From NCBI GenBank assembly GCA_040365065.1, contig BAABNI010000003.1:186001-250000 (forward strand): 64,000 nucleotides of DNA. The letters run 5' to 3'. Origin of the DNA: Pelagadaptatus aseana (lineage in GTDB: Bacteria > Pseudomonadota > Gammaproteobacteria > Pseudomonadales > Cellvibrionaceae). A model generated the notes under the pieces. The model saw only the letters and a list, made by a program, of their open reading frames with translations, did no database searches and had not been told where the DNA came from. The position numbers and the translations under genes are program-made. Positions 1-9,163 of this stretch are shown in pieces (position 1 is the first letter of the stretch; every line of letters starts with the position of its first letter).

Positions 1-1263
1 CACCTTTTGAGCGGTGATCTCCTTGTGATCGCGCAGGACGTCACCGACAAACTTGTCGGTCTCACGCGAAGCCGTGCCGTTACCAATGGCAATCAAGCCG
101 ACATTGTGCTTCTTACACAGAGCGGCCAGTACCAGCTCCGCTTCCCGCACTTTATTCTGCGGAGGATTGGGGAAGATGGCACCGTGATCCAGCACCTTGC
201 CAGTGGCATCCACCACCGCCACTTTGACCCCGGTGCGCAAGCCGGGATCGAGACCAATGGTGGCCTTTTGACCAGCTGGCGCGGCCAGCAGCAAATCCTT
301 GAGGTTACTGGCGAACACTTTGATCGCCTCCTCTTCGGCGCGCTCGCGCACCTCGCCCATCAGATCCGTCTCCAGATGGGTCAACAATTTCACCCGCCAA
401 GTCCAGCGCACCACTTCCGCCAGCCACTTGTCAGCCGCACGCCCCTGATCGCTGATGCTCCAGTGATCGGCAATCATGGCCTCGCAGGGGTGACCGGTCT
501 GGCGGGCATCTTCCTCGCCCAGAGTAATGGCGATACTGAGAAAGCCCTCGTTGCGGCCGCGAAAAATCGCCAGCGCCCGGTGAGAAGGGATGTCTTTGAG
601 GGGTTCATCGTGCTCGAAGTAATCCTGAAACTTGGCCGCTTCGGCCTGCTTGCCTTCCAACACCCGCACCGTCACTACGCCATCGGCTTTGAGAAAATCG
701 CGCAGGCGTCCCAGCAGGGTCGCATCCTCACTGAAACGCTCCATCAGGATCTGTTTGGCGCCATCCAGAGCCGCCTTGAGATCGGTAATCTTGGCCGCTT
801 CTTCGCTGCCGTCGTTACACTCACCAGCAACGATGTATTTGGCCGCTTCAGCTTCCGGGGCCAGGGTCGGATCGGCCAACAACGCATCCGCCAGTGGCTC
901 CAGCCCCGCTTCACGGGCGATCTGGGCCTTGGTGCGACGCTTGGGCTTGTAGGGCAAGTACAAATCTTCCAGCCGGTTCTTGGTTTCCGCAGCGTTGATG
1001 TCCGCTTCCAGCTCGGGGGTCATTTTGCCCTGCTCATCAATGCTTTTGAGAATCGCCGCACGGCGCTCCTCCAGCTCGCGCAAATAGCGCAGGCGCTCTT
1101 CCAGCGTCCGCATCTGCGTGTCGTCCAACCCGCCGGTCACCTCTTTGCGGTAACGGGCAATAAAGGGCACGGTGGCACCTTCGTCCAGCAACGCCACGGC
1201 GGCATCAACCTGACGTTCCTGAGCATTCAATTCTTCGGCAATACGGGCGGAAATACTTTTCAT
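1..1263 (-). CDS. tex: Tex-family RNA-binding transcriptional accessory protein, partial (C-terminus beyond left edge)
   Basis: The minus-strand frame from ATG at 1263 is open to base 1 and gives 421 residues of a protein that is normally about 770-790 long, so the C-terminal half (HhH and S1 domains) is off the window. The start MKSISARIAEEL and the following helix-rich Tex N-terminal region with FIARYRKE near residue 35 and LPYKPKRRTKA near residue 105 are typical of Tex. The YqgF/RNase H-like domain begins near residue 330 with IGLDPGLRTG. Tex proteins bind nucleic acid and affect transcription; the precise role here is inferred from family. It is divergent from the efflux operon starting at 1506. 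Confidence 0.93.
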   Translation of the reverse strand, partial: MKSISARIAEELNAQERQVDAAVALLDEGATVPFIARYRKEVTGGLDDTQMRTLEERLRYLRELEERRAAILKSIDEQGKMTPELEADINAAETKNRLEDLYLPYKPKRRTKAQIAREAGLEPLADALLADPTLAPEAEAAKYIVAGECNDGSEEAAKITDLKAALDGAKQILMERFSEDATLLGRLRDFLKADGVVTVRVLEGKQAEAAKFQDYFEHDEPLKDIPSHRALAIFRGRNEGFLSIAITLGEEDARQTGHPCEAMIADHWSISDQGRAADKWLAEVVRWTWRVKLLTHLETDLMGEVRERAEEEAIKVFASNLKDLLLAAPAGQKATIGLDPGLRTGVKVAVVDATGKVLDHGAIFPNPPQNKVREAELVLAALCKKHNVGLIAIGNGTASRETDKFVGDVLRDHKEITAQKV

Positions 1264-1356
1264 AGACAACTACTCAAACAAACTTTCGAAACAACTTTCA
1301 AGGCAAAACAGACGCTCTATGGCGCTCTTTTTATTGGACTGACAAATACCACAGAC

Positions 1357-1375
1357 ATGCCAGAAGGCCTGGCAT
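1357..1375. promoter_or_regulatory. Inverted repeat in the tex/efflux divergent region
   Basis: ATGCCAG and CTGGCAT form 7-bp perfect arms around a 5-bp spacer, about 95 bp upstream of tex and 130 bp upstream of the membrane-fusion gene. It could be an operator for either gene or a weak hairpin. No regulator gene adjoins it, so the function is unknown. Confidence 0.3.
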
Positions 1376-1505
1376 TATGCGCAAATCAACATGCCAGCGA
1401 CAGCCTTGTTTTTACAAATCTTTTATGGCTGCCAATACTTCCCATAGGTATGATCAAATTTGCTGTTTTCAACCTTCTTACAAATATAAAAAACAGGACA
1501 TTTCA

Positions 1506-2657
1506 GTGTCACGGATCAGATCGCTGCGCACCCCCATGCTTATGCTGGCCATTGGCCTGCCCCTGTTATTTGCCATTGCCACCCTCAAACCAAAACCCCA
1601 ACCTCAACCACTGGCACCGGCGGCCCCTCTGGCCATCCAGGTCAGCTATGCCGAACCACAGGAGTGGCGTCTGCAGGCCCAGTCGCAAGGCACGGTGGAG
1701 CCCAAGCGGGACATCAATCTGGTGGCGGAGGTTTCCGGAAGAATCATCGAGGTATCACCCAAATTTGTCAGCGGCGGCAACTTCAAGGCCGGCGAAACCC
1801 TGGTCAAAATTGACGACCGCGATTATCACTTCGCCCTGATCCGGGCGCAGGCCCGGGTGGCCGACGCCCGCCAACTGCTGGCATCCGAGCAGGGCCGGGC
1901 GCGCCAAGCCAAGCGCGAGTGGCGCGATCTGGGCAACCAGCAGGCCAATGATCTGTTTCTGCGCAAACCGCAACTGGCCTCGGCCCAAGCCAACCTGCAA
2001 GCGGCTCTGGCCGATCAGCAGCTGGCCGAGCTCAACCTGTCGCGCACCAACATCACCCTGCCCTTTACCGGCAGGGTGCGCCAAACTCTGGTTAATCTCG
2101 GGCAGTACCTGACTCCGGGCACCCCCATCGCCTCGGCCTATGATTCCAGTATCGCTGAAATCCGCCTGTCTCTCACCGAGAGCCAGGCGGCACTGATTGA
2201 ACTGCCAAGGAATCACAGCCCTGCCGCGCAGCTGCCCCAGGTCATCCTGACCGGCTCCGTTGCCGGCCAGCCGCACCAATGGCAGGGGCGCCTGACCCGC
2301 ACCGAGGCGTCCATCGACACCCGCACCCGGCTCTACTACACCATTGCTGAGGTGGACGATCCCTATGGCGCTTCACCGCCTCTGATGATGGGCCTGTTTG
2401 TGGATGCCACAATTGAGGGCAAGCCACTACAGCAAGTGATCCGGATCCCTAAACCGGGGCTGTATCAAAGCGCCCACGTCTACGCCATCGATGAACACAA
2501 CAGAGTCCAGATAAAACCCGTCAAGGTACTGAGCAGCAACGCCGATTTTGCCTGGGTACAAGGTGAATTGCGCCAGGGCGAGGCCATTGCTCTGGAGAAA
2601 CAGCACTACCTCAAATCCGGCATGCAGGTCGCCATCAAACCTGCCCGGGAGCAATAA
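1506..2657 (+). CDS. RND efflux periplasmic adaptor (membrane fusion protein, HlyD/AcrA type)
   Basis: This is the periplasmic adaptor that would link the inner-membrane RND pump to an outer-membrane channel. I chose the GTG at 1506 (383 aa) because AGGA sits 7 bases upstream; the frame is open further upstream to an ATG at 1377, but that extension is not membrane-fusion-like. Residues about 10-28 form one hydrophobic anchor, followed by a Pro/Gln-rich stretch. A lipoyl-like half with VSGRI and VKIDDRDY near residues 70-105 precedes an Ala/Gln-rich coiled-coil hairpin (about 110-175) and the second lipoyl half and beta-barrel. The pump gene starts 3 bases after its stop. No TolC-type gene is in the window. 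Confidence 0.9.
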   Translation: MSRIRSLRTPMLMLAIGLPLLFAIATLKPKPQPQPLAPAAPLAIQVSYAEPQEWRLQAQSQGTVEPKRDINLVAEVSGRIIEVSPKFVSGGNFKAGETLVKIDDRDYHFALIRAQARVADARQLLASEQGRARQAKREWRDLGNQQANDLFLRKPQLASAQANLQAALADQQLAELNLSRTNITLPFTGRVRQTLVNLGQYLTPGTPIASAYDSSIAEIRLSLTESQAALIELPRNHSPAAQLPQVILTGSVAGQPHQWQGRLTRTEASIDTRTRLYYTIAEVDDPYGASPPLMMGLFVDATIEGKPLQQVIRIPKPGLYQSAHVYAIDEHNRVQIKPVKVLSSNADFAWVQGELRQGEAIALEKQHYLKSGMQVAIKPAREQ

Positions 2658-2660
2658 GTC

Positions 2661-5600
2661 GTGAAGCGATTGGTTCAATGGTTTGTTGAAAACCCCATCG
2701 CAGCCAATCTGCTGATGGTGACCATCCTGGCGCTGGGCATATTCAATATGGCGAGCCTCAAGAAAGAGGTTTTCCCCGGAGTTGAAACCGGTCGGGTGCA
2801 AATTGAAACCCCCTACCCGGGCGCCGGCCCCAAGGAAGTGGAAGAGCTGGTGGTAAAGCGGATCGAGGAGGCCATTGCCGATCTCGACGGGATTGAAAAA
2901 ATCGAATCGGAATCGCGCATAAACCTGGGCCGGGTGGTGGTGGAAGCCGTCAATGGCTATGACGTTCAGCGCTTGCTCAACAACATCAAAACCCGGGTCG
3001 ATGCCATCTCCACCTTCCCGGTCGATGCCGAGCGGCCACAAATCAGCGACCTGCTGTGGGAAAGTGAAATCATGTCCATCGGCGTCTATGGCGACGTCCC
3101 GGAAAAGATTCTGAAGCAGACCGGTGAACAGTTGCGCGACGACCTTGCCCTGCTACCCGGCATTGCCAAGGTCACCCTGCAGGCAACCCGCCCCGATGAA
3201 ATGTCCATCGAACTCTCGGAACTGGCCCTGCGCCGTTTTGGCCTGAGTTTTCAGGAAGTCGCCAATGCCATTCGCAAGGCCTCACTCAACTTGCCCGCCG
3301 GTAATATCAAATCCGACAGCGGTGACATCCAGCTACAGACCCGCAGCCAGGCCTACAACCGCGAAGACTTTGAAAACATCGTAATCGCCAGTCAAACCGA
3401 CGGCTCGGAGCTGCTGCTCAAGCAGGTGGCCAGCGTCAAGGATGGCTTTGCCGAGCGCAACCTGATTGCCCGCCTCAACGGTCACCCTGCGGTGTTTCTC
3501 AAGGTTTCCAGCTCCGAGCAACCCGACATTCTGAAATCCGCCGCCACCATCCGCGATCACCTGGAACAAATCGCCGGTGAACTGCCTCCGGGGGTCAAGG
3601 CGGAAATCTGGAGTGACTGGTCGATTGTTTTCAAAGGCCGCATGGACCTGTTGCTGAAAAACTCATTCAGCGGTCTGCTGCTGGTGTTTCTGATTCTGAT
3701 GCTGTTCCTGCGTCCGGCACTGGCGGCCTGGGTCAGCGTCGGCATCGCCGTGTCCTTTCTCGGCGCCCTGAGCATGTTGCCGCTGGCTGGCGTCAGCCTG
3801 ACCATGATCTCCATGTTCGCGTTTCTGATGGTTCTGGGTATCGTGGTGGACGATGCCATCATTGTTGGCGAGAGCATCTACACCGCCCAGCAGCGAGGCA
3901 TGCAGGGGCAGGCCTCGGCCGCCAGTGGTGCCAAGCAGGTGGCCAAGCCGGTCCTATTTGCGGTGCTGAGCACCATGATTTTCTTTATGCCACTGCTCAA
4001 TATTCCCGGTGGCATGGGTGATATGACCTACGCCATCCCCGTGGTGGTGATACTGGCCCTGTTCTTTTCACTGGTGGAATCGCTGCTGATTCTGCCCTCG
4101 CATCTGGCCCACCTGAAACCCGAACGACCCGACGAATCCCACCCACTGCTGGCGCGACTGGAACGACTCAGGGAGAAATTGGCGCGCAGCATGGACACCT
4201 TTGCCAGCCAGGTGTACGAGCCCAATCTGGCGCGCATGCTGCGTCATAAGACCATCACCATCATCGGCTTTGGCCTGGCGTTTGGTCTGTCTGTGGCACT
4301 GTTTACCGGGGGCTGGATTCAGCGCACGTTTATGCCCCAAGTGCCCTCGGATTTTATTCAGATGCGCATTGATATGCCCGAGGGCATCGCTTTCGGCGAA
4401 ATGGAGGCACTGGTGGATCGGGTCGAAACGCCGGTCTGGGCCATCAAACAACGGTTGCAGGCGCAATACCAACAGCCGGTTATCGAACACACCCAGATCT
4501 GGGCCGTTGAAAACAGCGTCTTCGGCGTACTCTCTCTGGTGCAGGAGCAACACCATCCAATTACGCCACAAGAGCTGGCCGATCTGTGGCGTGAACAGAT
4601 CGGCACCATTGCTGACGCCGAGAAAGTGACTTTTGAAAGCACCATCAACGAAATCAGCGAAGACATCAATCTGACACTGACGCTCAACCATGGTAACCAG
4701 ACCGACCTGAAAGCCGCCACCGAAGCCGTCATGGAAGCGCTGGCTAGCTACAGCGGCGTCTACGATCTGCGCAGCAGCCTCACTGCCACCCGCACCGAAA
4801 TCGAAGTGGACCTGAAACCCCATGCTGAATCTCTCGGCATCGGCCTGTCGGACATCGCCAACCAGCTGCGTCAGGGGTTTTATGGCGAAGAAGTTCAGCG
4901 CATCCCCAGAGGCCGGGAAGACGTCAAAGTCATGGTTCGCTACTCCAGTGACGAGCGCTCGCGCATCGATCAACTTGAGAATATGCGCATCCGCACCAGT
5001 GATCAGCGGGAAATTCCCCTGCAAGCCGTGGCCAGCATCCGTTTTGTCCCCGGTTACAGCAGCATTGAGCGCACCGACCGGCGCCATTCCATCAATATCA
5101 CGGCCGAGGTGGAAGATGGCGTCGCCGATCCTGCCGAGATTGTTGCAAGCCTGCTGCAGCACAACCTCCCCAACTGGCGGCAGGACTACCCGGGCATGAC
5201 CCTGAAAGTGGATGGCGACATGTCCGAAGAGCAGAAATTCATGGACTCTCTGGGGCGCGATTTTGCCCTTGCCCTACTGGCAATCTACGCCATGATGGCG
5301 GTCGCCTTTCGCTCCTACGGTCAACCCCTGTTGATCCTCACCGCCATCCCCTTTGGTTTTATGGGCGCCGTGATCGGCCATCTGATTATGGGGCGCGAAG
5401 TGAGCATGATGTCGATTCTGGGATTTTCCGCCTGCGCCGGCGTGGTGGTGAATGACAATCTGGTGCTGCTCGATCGCATCAATCAGCTGCGTAACAAGGG
5501 TCTGAGCGCCGCCAACGCCGCGCTGCAGGCAGGCCGCGATCGCTTCCGCGCCATCATCCTGACCTCCCTGACCACCTTTATCGGTTTGACACCGATCATG

Positions 5601-5789
5601 GCCGAAACCAGTGTGCAAGCACGTTTTCTGATTCCTATGGTAATATCACTGTCGTTCGGGGTTTTATTTGCGACCACCGTAACGCTTATACTGGTACCTG
5701 CGCTCTATACCAGCGCCATGGAATGGGCGGAAAAAAACAATAAACAACGCGCCGATAACAATAAGACCAATCAACAATACGACTGTTAA
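2661..5789 (+). CDS. RND-family efflux pump, inner-membrane permease
   Basis: The 1042-residue product has the length and layout of AcrB/MexB-type pumps: TM1 at residues 13-32 (NPIAANLLMVTILALG), a periplasmic loop, TM2-TM6 from about 330, a second loop, and TM8-TM12 from about 865. TM4 carries the VVDDAI pair of aspartates near residue 397 that forms the proton relay in this superfamily. TM10 reads VVVNDNLVLLD in place of the usual relay lysine context, so the coupling residues differ from AcrB in detail. GTG start at 2661, 3 bases after the adaptor stop, indicates translational coupling. The substrate cannot be read from the sequence. Confidence 0.92.
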   Translation: MKRLVQWFVENPIAANLLMVTILALGIFNMASLKKEVFPGVETGRVQIETPYPGAGPKEVEELVVKRIEEAIADLDGIEKIESESRINLGRVVVEAVNGYDVQRLLNNIKTRVDAISTFPVDAERPQISDLLWESEIMSIGVYGDVPEKILKQTGEQLRDDLALLPGIAKVTLQATRPDEMSIELSELALRRFGLSFQEVANAIRKASLNLPAGNIKSDSGDIQLQTRSQAYNREDFENIVIASQTDGSELLLKQVASVKDGFAERNLIARLNGHPAVFLKVSSSEQPDILKSAATIRDHLEQIAGELPPGVKAEIWSDWSIVFKGRMDLLLKNSFSGLLLVFLILMLFLRPALAAWVSVGIAVSFLGALSMLPLAGVSLTMISMFAFLMVLGIVVDDAIIVGESIYTAQQRGMQGQASAASGAKQVAKPVLFAVLSTMIFFMPLLNIPGGMGDMTYAIPVVVILALFFSLVESLLILPSHLAHLKPERPDESHPLLARLERLREKLARSMDTFASQVYEPNLARMLRHKTITIIGFGLAFGLSVALFTGGWIQRTFMPQVPSDFIQMRIDMPEGIAFGEMEALVDRVETPVWAIKQRLQAQYQQPVIEHTQIWAVENSVFGVLSLVQEQHHPITPQELADLWREQIGTIADAEKVTFESTINEISEDINLTLTLNHGNQTDLKAATEAVMEALASYSGVYDLRSSLTATRTEIEVDLKPHAESLGIGLSDIANQLRQGFYGEEVQRIPRGREDVKVMVRYSSDERSRIDQLENMRIRTSDQREIPLQAVASIRFVPGYSSIERTDRRHSINITAEVEDGVADPAEIVASLLQHNLPNWRQDYPGMTLKVDGDMSEEQKFMDSLGRDFALALLAIYAMMAVAFRSYGQPLLILTAIPFGFMGAVIGHLIMGREVSMMSILGFSACAGVVVNDNLVLLDRINQLRNKGLSAANAALQAGRDRFRAIILTSLTTFIGLTPIMAETSVQARFLIPMVISLSFGVLFATTVTLILVPALYTSAMEWAEKNNKQRADNNKTNQQYDC

Positions 5790-5794
5790 TAGCA

Positions 5795-7156
5795 ATGACA
5801 ATAATAAAAGCTTTTGCAAGGCTGACTGCGTTCTGCTGCCTGCTGTCTGTGGCCCTGTCTGCCTCTGCTCAGAACCTGATGCTGCACAGTACCGCAGCCT
5901 ACAGCGAACTCAACAAACCACAATTTATTGCCGACTTCTATGCACCTGAAGGCGACCTTGACGTTGAAGCACTTCTCGACGGTAACAGCCCGTTTGAAAT
6001 GCGCCTGACCGTCGAAGCTCGCACCATTGGCAGCCGCAGTTTCCGCCGCAGCTGGCTGGAAGGCGTCACCATCAACAACAGCAGCGACAAACTCGCCCCC
6101 ATGAACCGTCATCTGGCCGAGTTCAGCAACCTGTTCAAGGGCCGCCTACAACAGGGTGATGATTTCCGGGTGCGCTATACCGAAGGCGGACATACCGTTG
6201 TAACCCTCAACGGCATTACGCTGCAGACCCTGACGGGCAACCGGTTTGGGCCGCTGTTATTAAGTTGCTGGCTGGGTGATGTACCCCTGTCGGCCAGCTT
6301 CAAAGAAAGCCTGGTCAAAGGCGAGAAAGACGGCGCTGCCCAAGATCGTCGCGACCAATTGAGTTACACCAAAGAACGTCAGGCAATGATCCAGTCCTGG
6401 CAGGCTCCGGCGCCAGCCATACCCGCCGCCAAGCCACCGAAGATCACCCCGCAGGAGGTTGTCAAAGCCGAGAGCGTGAGCAAGAAGCAAGCTCAGGCCA
6501 TTGAAACCTTTACCGCCAAAAACAAAACCGCAGTTGCCAGCAAACCGGAAACGATTGAAACCGCCAAGGCAGCCGACAAAACCGAACTTCTGACTCAGGC
6601 TACCGCAGCCAAATCTGAGGCTGCACCCAAACCGGCAGTCGCCACTAAACCGGTAGTCGCCACCAAGCCGGTAGCGGTCAAAGCTCAGGCACCACAACCA
6701 AAAGCACAACCAAAACCAGAGCCTAAACCACAGCCTCAAACCATTCCACAGGCTCCCCAACCGGCGGCGGCAAAACCCGCCGTGGAGCCAACTGACTCAC
6801 CTGCCGCCGGCCAGACCGATACCTCTCCAGAGCTGCAACCGGCACCGGAAACCGAAGCCATTCTGGCTTTGCGTCAGCAGTACTACAAAAACCTGATCAG
6901 TCATTTGCAGAACTACCAGACCACGCCCTATCTGGCTTTTCAGAGGCGTTGGGAAGGCGAAGTAAAGTTGCTGGTAACCATCGATCGCAACGGCCAAATC
7001 ATCGAACACCAAACCCTGAAAGAATCTCGCCGCAAACTGTTTAACGAACAGGCTCAGGATGCACTGAAACGAGCCACGCCCTTTCCGGAAATTCCCCGCG
7101 AGCTGAATGAAGACACTTTCAGCTTTACTGCCTTACTGCAGTATCGATTGAATTAA
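5795..7156 (+). CDS. Secreted chalcone isomerase-like / TonB C-terminal domain fusion protein
   Basis: The 453-residue product starts 5 bases after the pump gene, so it is the third gene of the efflux operon. Residues 1-25 are a signal peptide ending ASA. Residues about 30-180 look like the bacterial chalcone isomerase-like fold: FEMRLTVEA, an RSWLEGV segment, and a LLLSCWLGDVPLS motif near 155. A Lys/Ala/Pro/Gln-rich linker with short repeats (ATKPV, QPKAQPKPEP) spans about 195-345. Residues about 355-453 match a TonB C-terminal domain (WEGEVKLLVTIDRNGQI and a terminal beta strand). There is no N-terminal TonB-type anchor. I infer a periplasmic partner of the pump or envelope; the fusion itself is unusual. 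Confidence 0.75.
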   Translation: MTIIKAFARLTAFCCLLSVALSASAQNLMLHSTAAYSELNKPQFIADFYAPEGDLDVEALLDGNSPFEMRLTVEARTIGSRSFRRSWLEGVTINNSSDKLAPMNRHLAEFSNLFKGRLQQGDDFRVRYTEGGHTVVTLNGITLQTLTGNRFGPLLLSCWLGDVPLSASFKESLVKGEKDGAAQDRRDQLSYTKERQAMIQSWQAPAPAIPAAKPPKITPQEVVKAESVSKKQAQAIETFTAKNKTAVASKPETIETAKAADKTELLTQATAAKSEAAPKPAVATKPVVATKPVAVKAQAPQPKAQPKPEPKPQPQTIPQAPQPAAAKPAVEPTDSPAAGQTDTSPELQPAPETEAILALRQQYYKNLISHLQNYQTTPYLAFQRRWEGEVKLLVTIDRNGQIIEHQTLKESRRKLFNEQAQDALKRATPFPEIPRELNEDTFSFTALLQYRLN

Positions 7157-7192
7157 TCCATTCGCCTTTTGATTCAATTTCAATAACGTCAG

Positions 7193-7231
7193 CCACAAAA
7201 AAGCCGAGCTTAGTGCCCGGCTTTTTTGTGG
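7193..7231. terminator. Bidirectional intrinsic terminator between the efflux operon and the MAPEG gene
   Basis: A perfect 14-bp inverted repeat (CCACAAAAAAGCCG and its complement) encloses an 11-nt loop. The A tract on one side and T tract on the other let it serve both convergent units. Confidence 0.9.
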
Positions 7232-7245
7232 CCTGGAGTCAGGCT

Positions 7246-7665
7246 TTAAAAATTCTTTAACGCCAAATCCACCAACATCGCCCAGACCAACACGCTGGAA
7301 CCAATGTAAGAATAGAAACGATGCAGAACGCGATTGTAGGTGCAGTGAATCAGGCTGTGGATTGCACGCAACAGCACAAAACCCCAGGCGCAATTTAACA
7401 GGAAACCATCCACCTGCTGCAGCTGAAAGGCCACCAGACAAACCACATAAAAGATGACCGGCATTTCGAACAGGTTTTTAAAGTTGTTGCCCGGCGCATT
7501 AACATCCGCAGGCAACAGTGCCGTCACCTGCTCCGGCGTTTTTACCAATTCGGCATCAACCTTGTTGCCCATCAGATACTTCATGCGGCGCACAAACAAC
7601 ACCACCCAAACCACCAGTGTTAACAGCAACATCGCCAGAACCGGTTGAAAAATTTCTGCCTGCAT
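7246..7665 (-). CDS. MAPEG-family membrane protein
   Basis: The 139-residue product has four predicted membrane segments and the family landmarks: VRRMKYLMGNK after TM1, NNFKNLFEMPVIFY before TM2 and a R-A-x-H-S-L-IH-C-TYN motif before TM4. MAPEG proteins include glutathione-dependent and eicosanoid-metabolising enzymes, but many bacterial members are uncharacterised, so only the fold is claimed. It is convergent with the efflux operon and shares its terminator. Confidence 0.85.
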   Translation of the reverse strand: MQAEIFQPVLAMLLLTLVVWVVLFVRRMKYLMGNKVDAELVKTPEQVTALLPADVNAPGNNFKNLFEMPVIFYVVCLVAFQLQQVDGFLLNCAWGFVLLRAIHSLIHCTYNRVLHRFYSYIGSSVLVWAMLVDLALKNF

Positions 7666-7718
7666 AAATCCCCCAATCTCAGAAATTATTTATTGTTGTA
7701 ATTATTGGGTCCGGCTCA

Positions 7719-8324
7719 TTAGTCCGGGCGAATCACGCGAAAGCGTTCGCGATCGCGATCGTACTTATCCGACACCTGCCGATACTGTTTCTGCCGCTCA
7801 CGCAACAGCTCTTCGGTCAGCACCAACTCTTCTTCAAGGCCTGCCAGCGCATCAACAACCGCCTGAGGAATTTTACGGCCCTGCCGTTCACTCTCGGCAG
7901 CATTGGCATGCTGCTGGGCAATTTGAGATTTCAAACTGCTGATATTGCTGTCGAGAATGGCAATATTGCCGTTTAACTCATTGAGCTTTCGCTGCTTGGC
8001 GGCTTCCACATCTCGCACGCTGCTGTAACGGCGCTTGAGCTCCGTGTCCCAAGCGGCCAGTTTTTCGGCCTCTTCCCGGGCCAGTTTCTGTTGCTCGGCC
8101 GCCTCTGAGCTGATCGCAGGCTCAACTACCCGAACGACTTCACCGCCAAGGGTAACCACTTCATAACCCTTCTGGGCATAGGCTGGCGGAATGGAGTGCT
8201 CAATGACTCTAACCCCCTGCTCATTAACATAGCGGTAATAGAGTTTGCGGGGTTTGTTGTCTTTCTGCGCCCAGCCTTGGGACGCCACTAGCAGGCCAAC
8301 CAAAAGCCAACCCGTTCGCTTGAT
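7719..8324 (-). CDS. Secreted DUF4124-like protein with coiled coil
   Basis: From ATG at 8324 the product is 201 residues; the frame also extends to 8357, but the downstream start gives a clean signal peptide (MIKRTGWLLVGLLVASQGWA). A short DUF4124-like beta unit follows (LYYRYVNEQGVRVIE...IPP, about residues 28-60). Residues about 75-195 are strongly charged and heptad-like, predicting a long coiled coil. It lies downstream of pyrE on the same strand, with a 61-bp gap. The function is unknown; a periplasmic structural or assembly role would be a guess. Confidence 0.7.
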   Translation of the reverse strand: MKRTGWLLVGLLVASQGWAQKDNKPRKLYYRYVNEQGVRVIEHSIPPAYAQKGYEVVTLGGEVVRVVEPAISSEAAEQQKLAREEAEKLAAWDTELKRRYSSVRDVEAAKQRKLNELNGNIAILDSNISSLKSQIAQQHANAAESERQGRKIPQAVVDALAGLEEELVLTEELLRERQKQYRQVSDKYDRDRERFRVIRPD

Positions 8325-8385
8325 CATCGCTCGCTTTAACAGCATTGTCAGCAACACGCCTGTTTTCCCGATTTTCAGTTAACTA

Positions 8386-9027
8386 TCAAACACCGTACTG
8401 TTGACGGTATTCACGAATTTTCTCAACCCTATCCTGCTGGTCGGATTGTTCTTCCAGATACGCAATAATATCGTCCAGCTTGATGATGCTGACAACCGGA
8501 ATGCCATAATCACGCTCAACCTCCTGAATCGCCGACAGTTCACCCTGCCCCTTTTCCTGGCGATTCAAACCGATCAGCACCGCTGCCGGGCGCGCACCCT
8601 CTGCTTCAATTATGGACATCACTTCCCGCACCGCAGTTCCTGCGGTAATAACATCATCGACAATCAGCACGCCACCCTGAAGGGGAGCACCCACCAGAGA
8701 ACCGCCTTCACCGTGATCCTTGGCCTCTTTGCGGTTAAAACAATAGGGATAATCACTACCATGCTGATCCGCCAGAGCCACAGCGGTAGTGGCCGCCAGC
8801 GGAATGCCCTTGTAGGCCGGACCGAAAACCACATCAAACTCGACACCACTGTCGCGAATGGCATCGGCGTAAAAGCGACCCAGTGCAGACAATGCTGCTC
8901 CGGTTTGAAATTTGCCCGCATTAAAAAAGTAGGGGCTGGTTCTGCCTGATTTCAGGGTATAATCCCCGAAACACAGGGCTTGGTGCTCAATGGCCAGCTG
9001 GATAAAGTCGCGCTGGTACTTTTGCAT
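8386..9027 (-). CDS. pyrE: Orotate phosphoribosyltransferase
   Basis: PyrE transfers phosphoribose from PRPP to orotate, giving OMP in pyrimidine synthesis. I start at ATG 9027 (213 aa, the usual length) because AGGA lies 8 bases upstream and the protein then begins MQKYQRDFIQLAI; the open frame to 9195 is not PyrE-like. The PRPP loop VLIVDDVITAGTA is near residues 120-132, and ALGRFYADAI and GPAYKGIPLA are in their expected places. It is divergent from the crc-like gene, the same arrangement as in Pseudomonas. Confidence 0.96.
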   Translation of the reverse strand: MQKYQRDFIQLAIEHQALCFGDYTLKSGRTSPYFFNAGKFQTGAALSALGRFYADAIRDSGVEFDVVFGPAYKGIPLAATTAVALADQHGSDYPYCFNRKEAKDHGEGGSLVGAPLQGGVLIVDDVITAGTAVREVMSIIEAEGARPAAVLIGLNRQEKGQGELSAIQEVERDYGIPVVSIIKLDDIIAYLEEQSDQQDRVEKIREYRQQYGV

Positions 9028-9163
9028 GGTAATATCCTGTAAATGATCTAACTTAAATGGACTGCCCGTATCCGATCCATATCGAACGGCAACTGTACAA
9101 ACCAAATAGAAAACAATAACGAATGAGCGAGTATGATACACAGTCCTCAGCTGGGGGGCTAAC

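Noticed and set aside
7..1839. 610-codon plus-strand open frame
   Set aside because: It is the antisense shadow of tex running into the adaptor gene; the minus strand encodes a clear Tex protein and the adaptor uses another frame.
4068..5162. 364-codon minus-strand frame
   Set aside because: Antisense to the RND pump gene.
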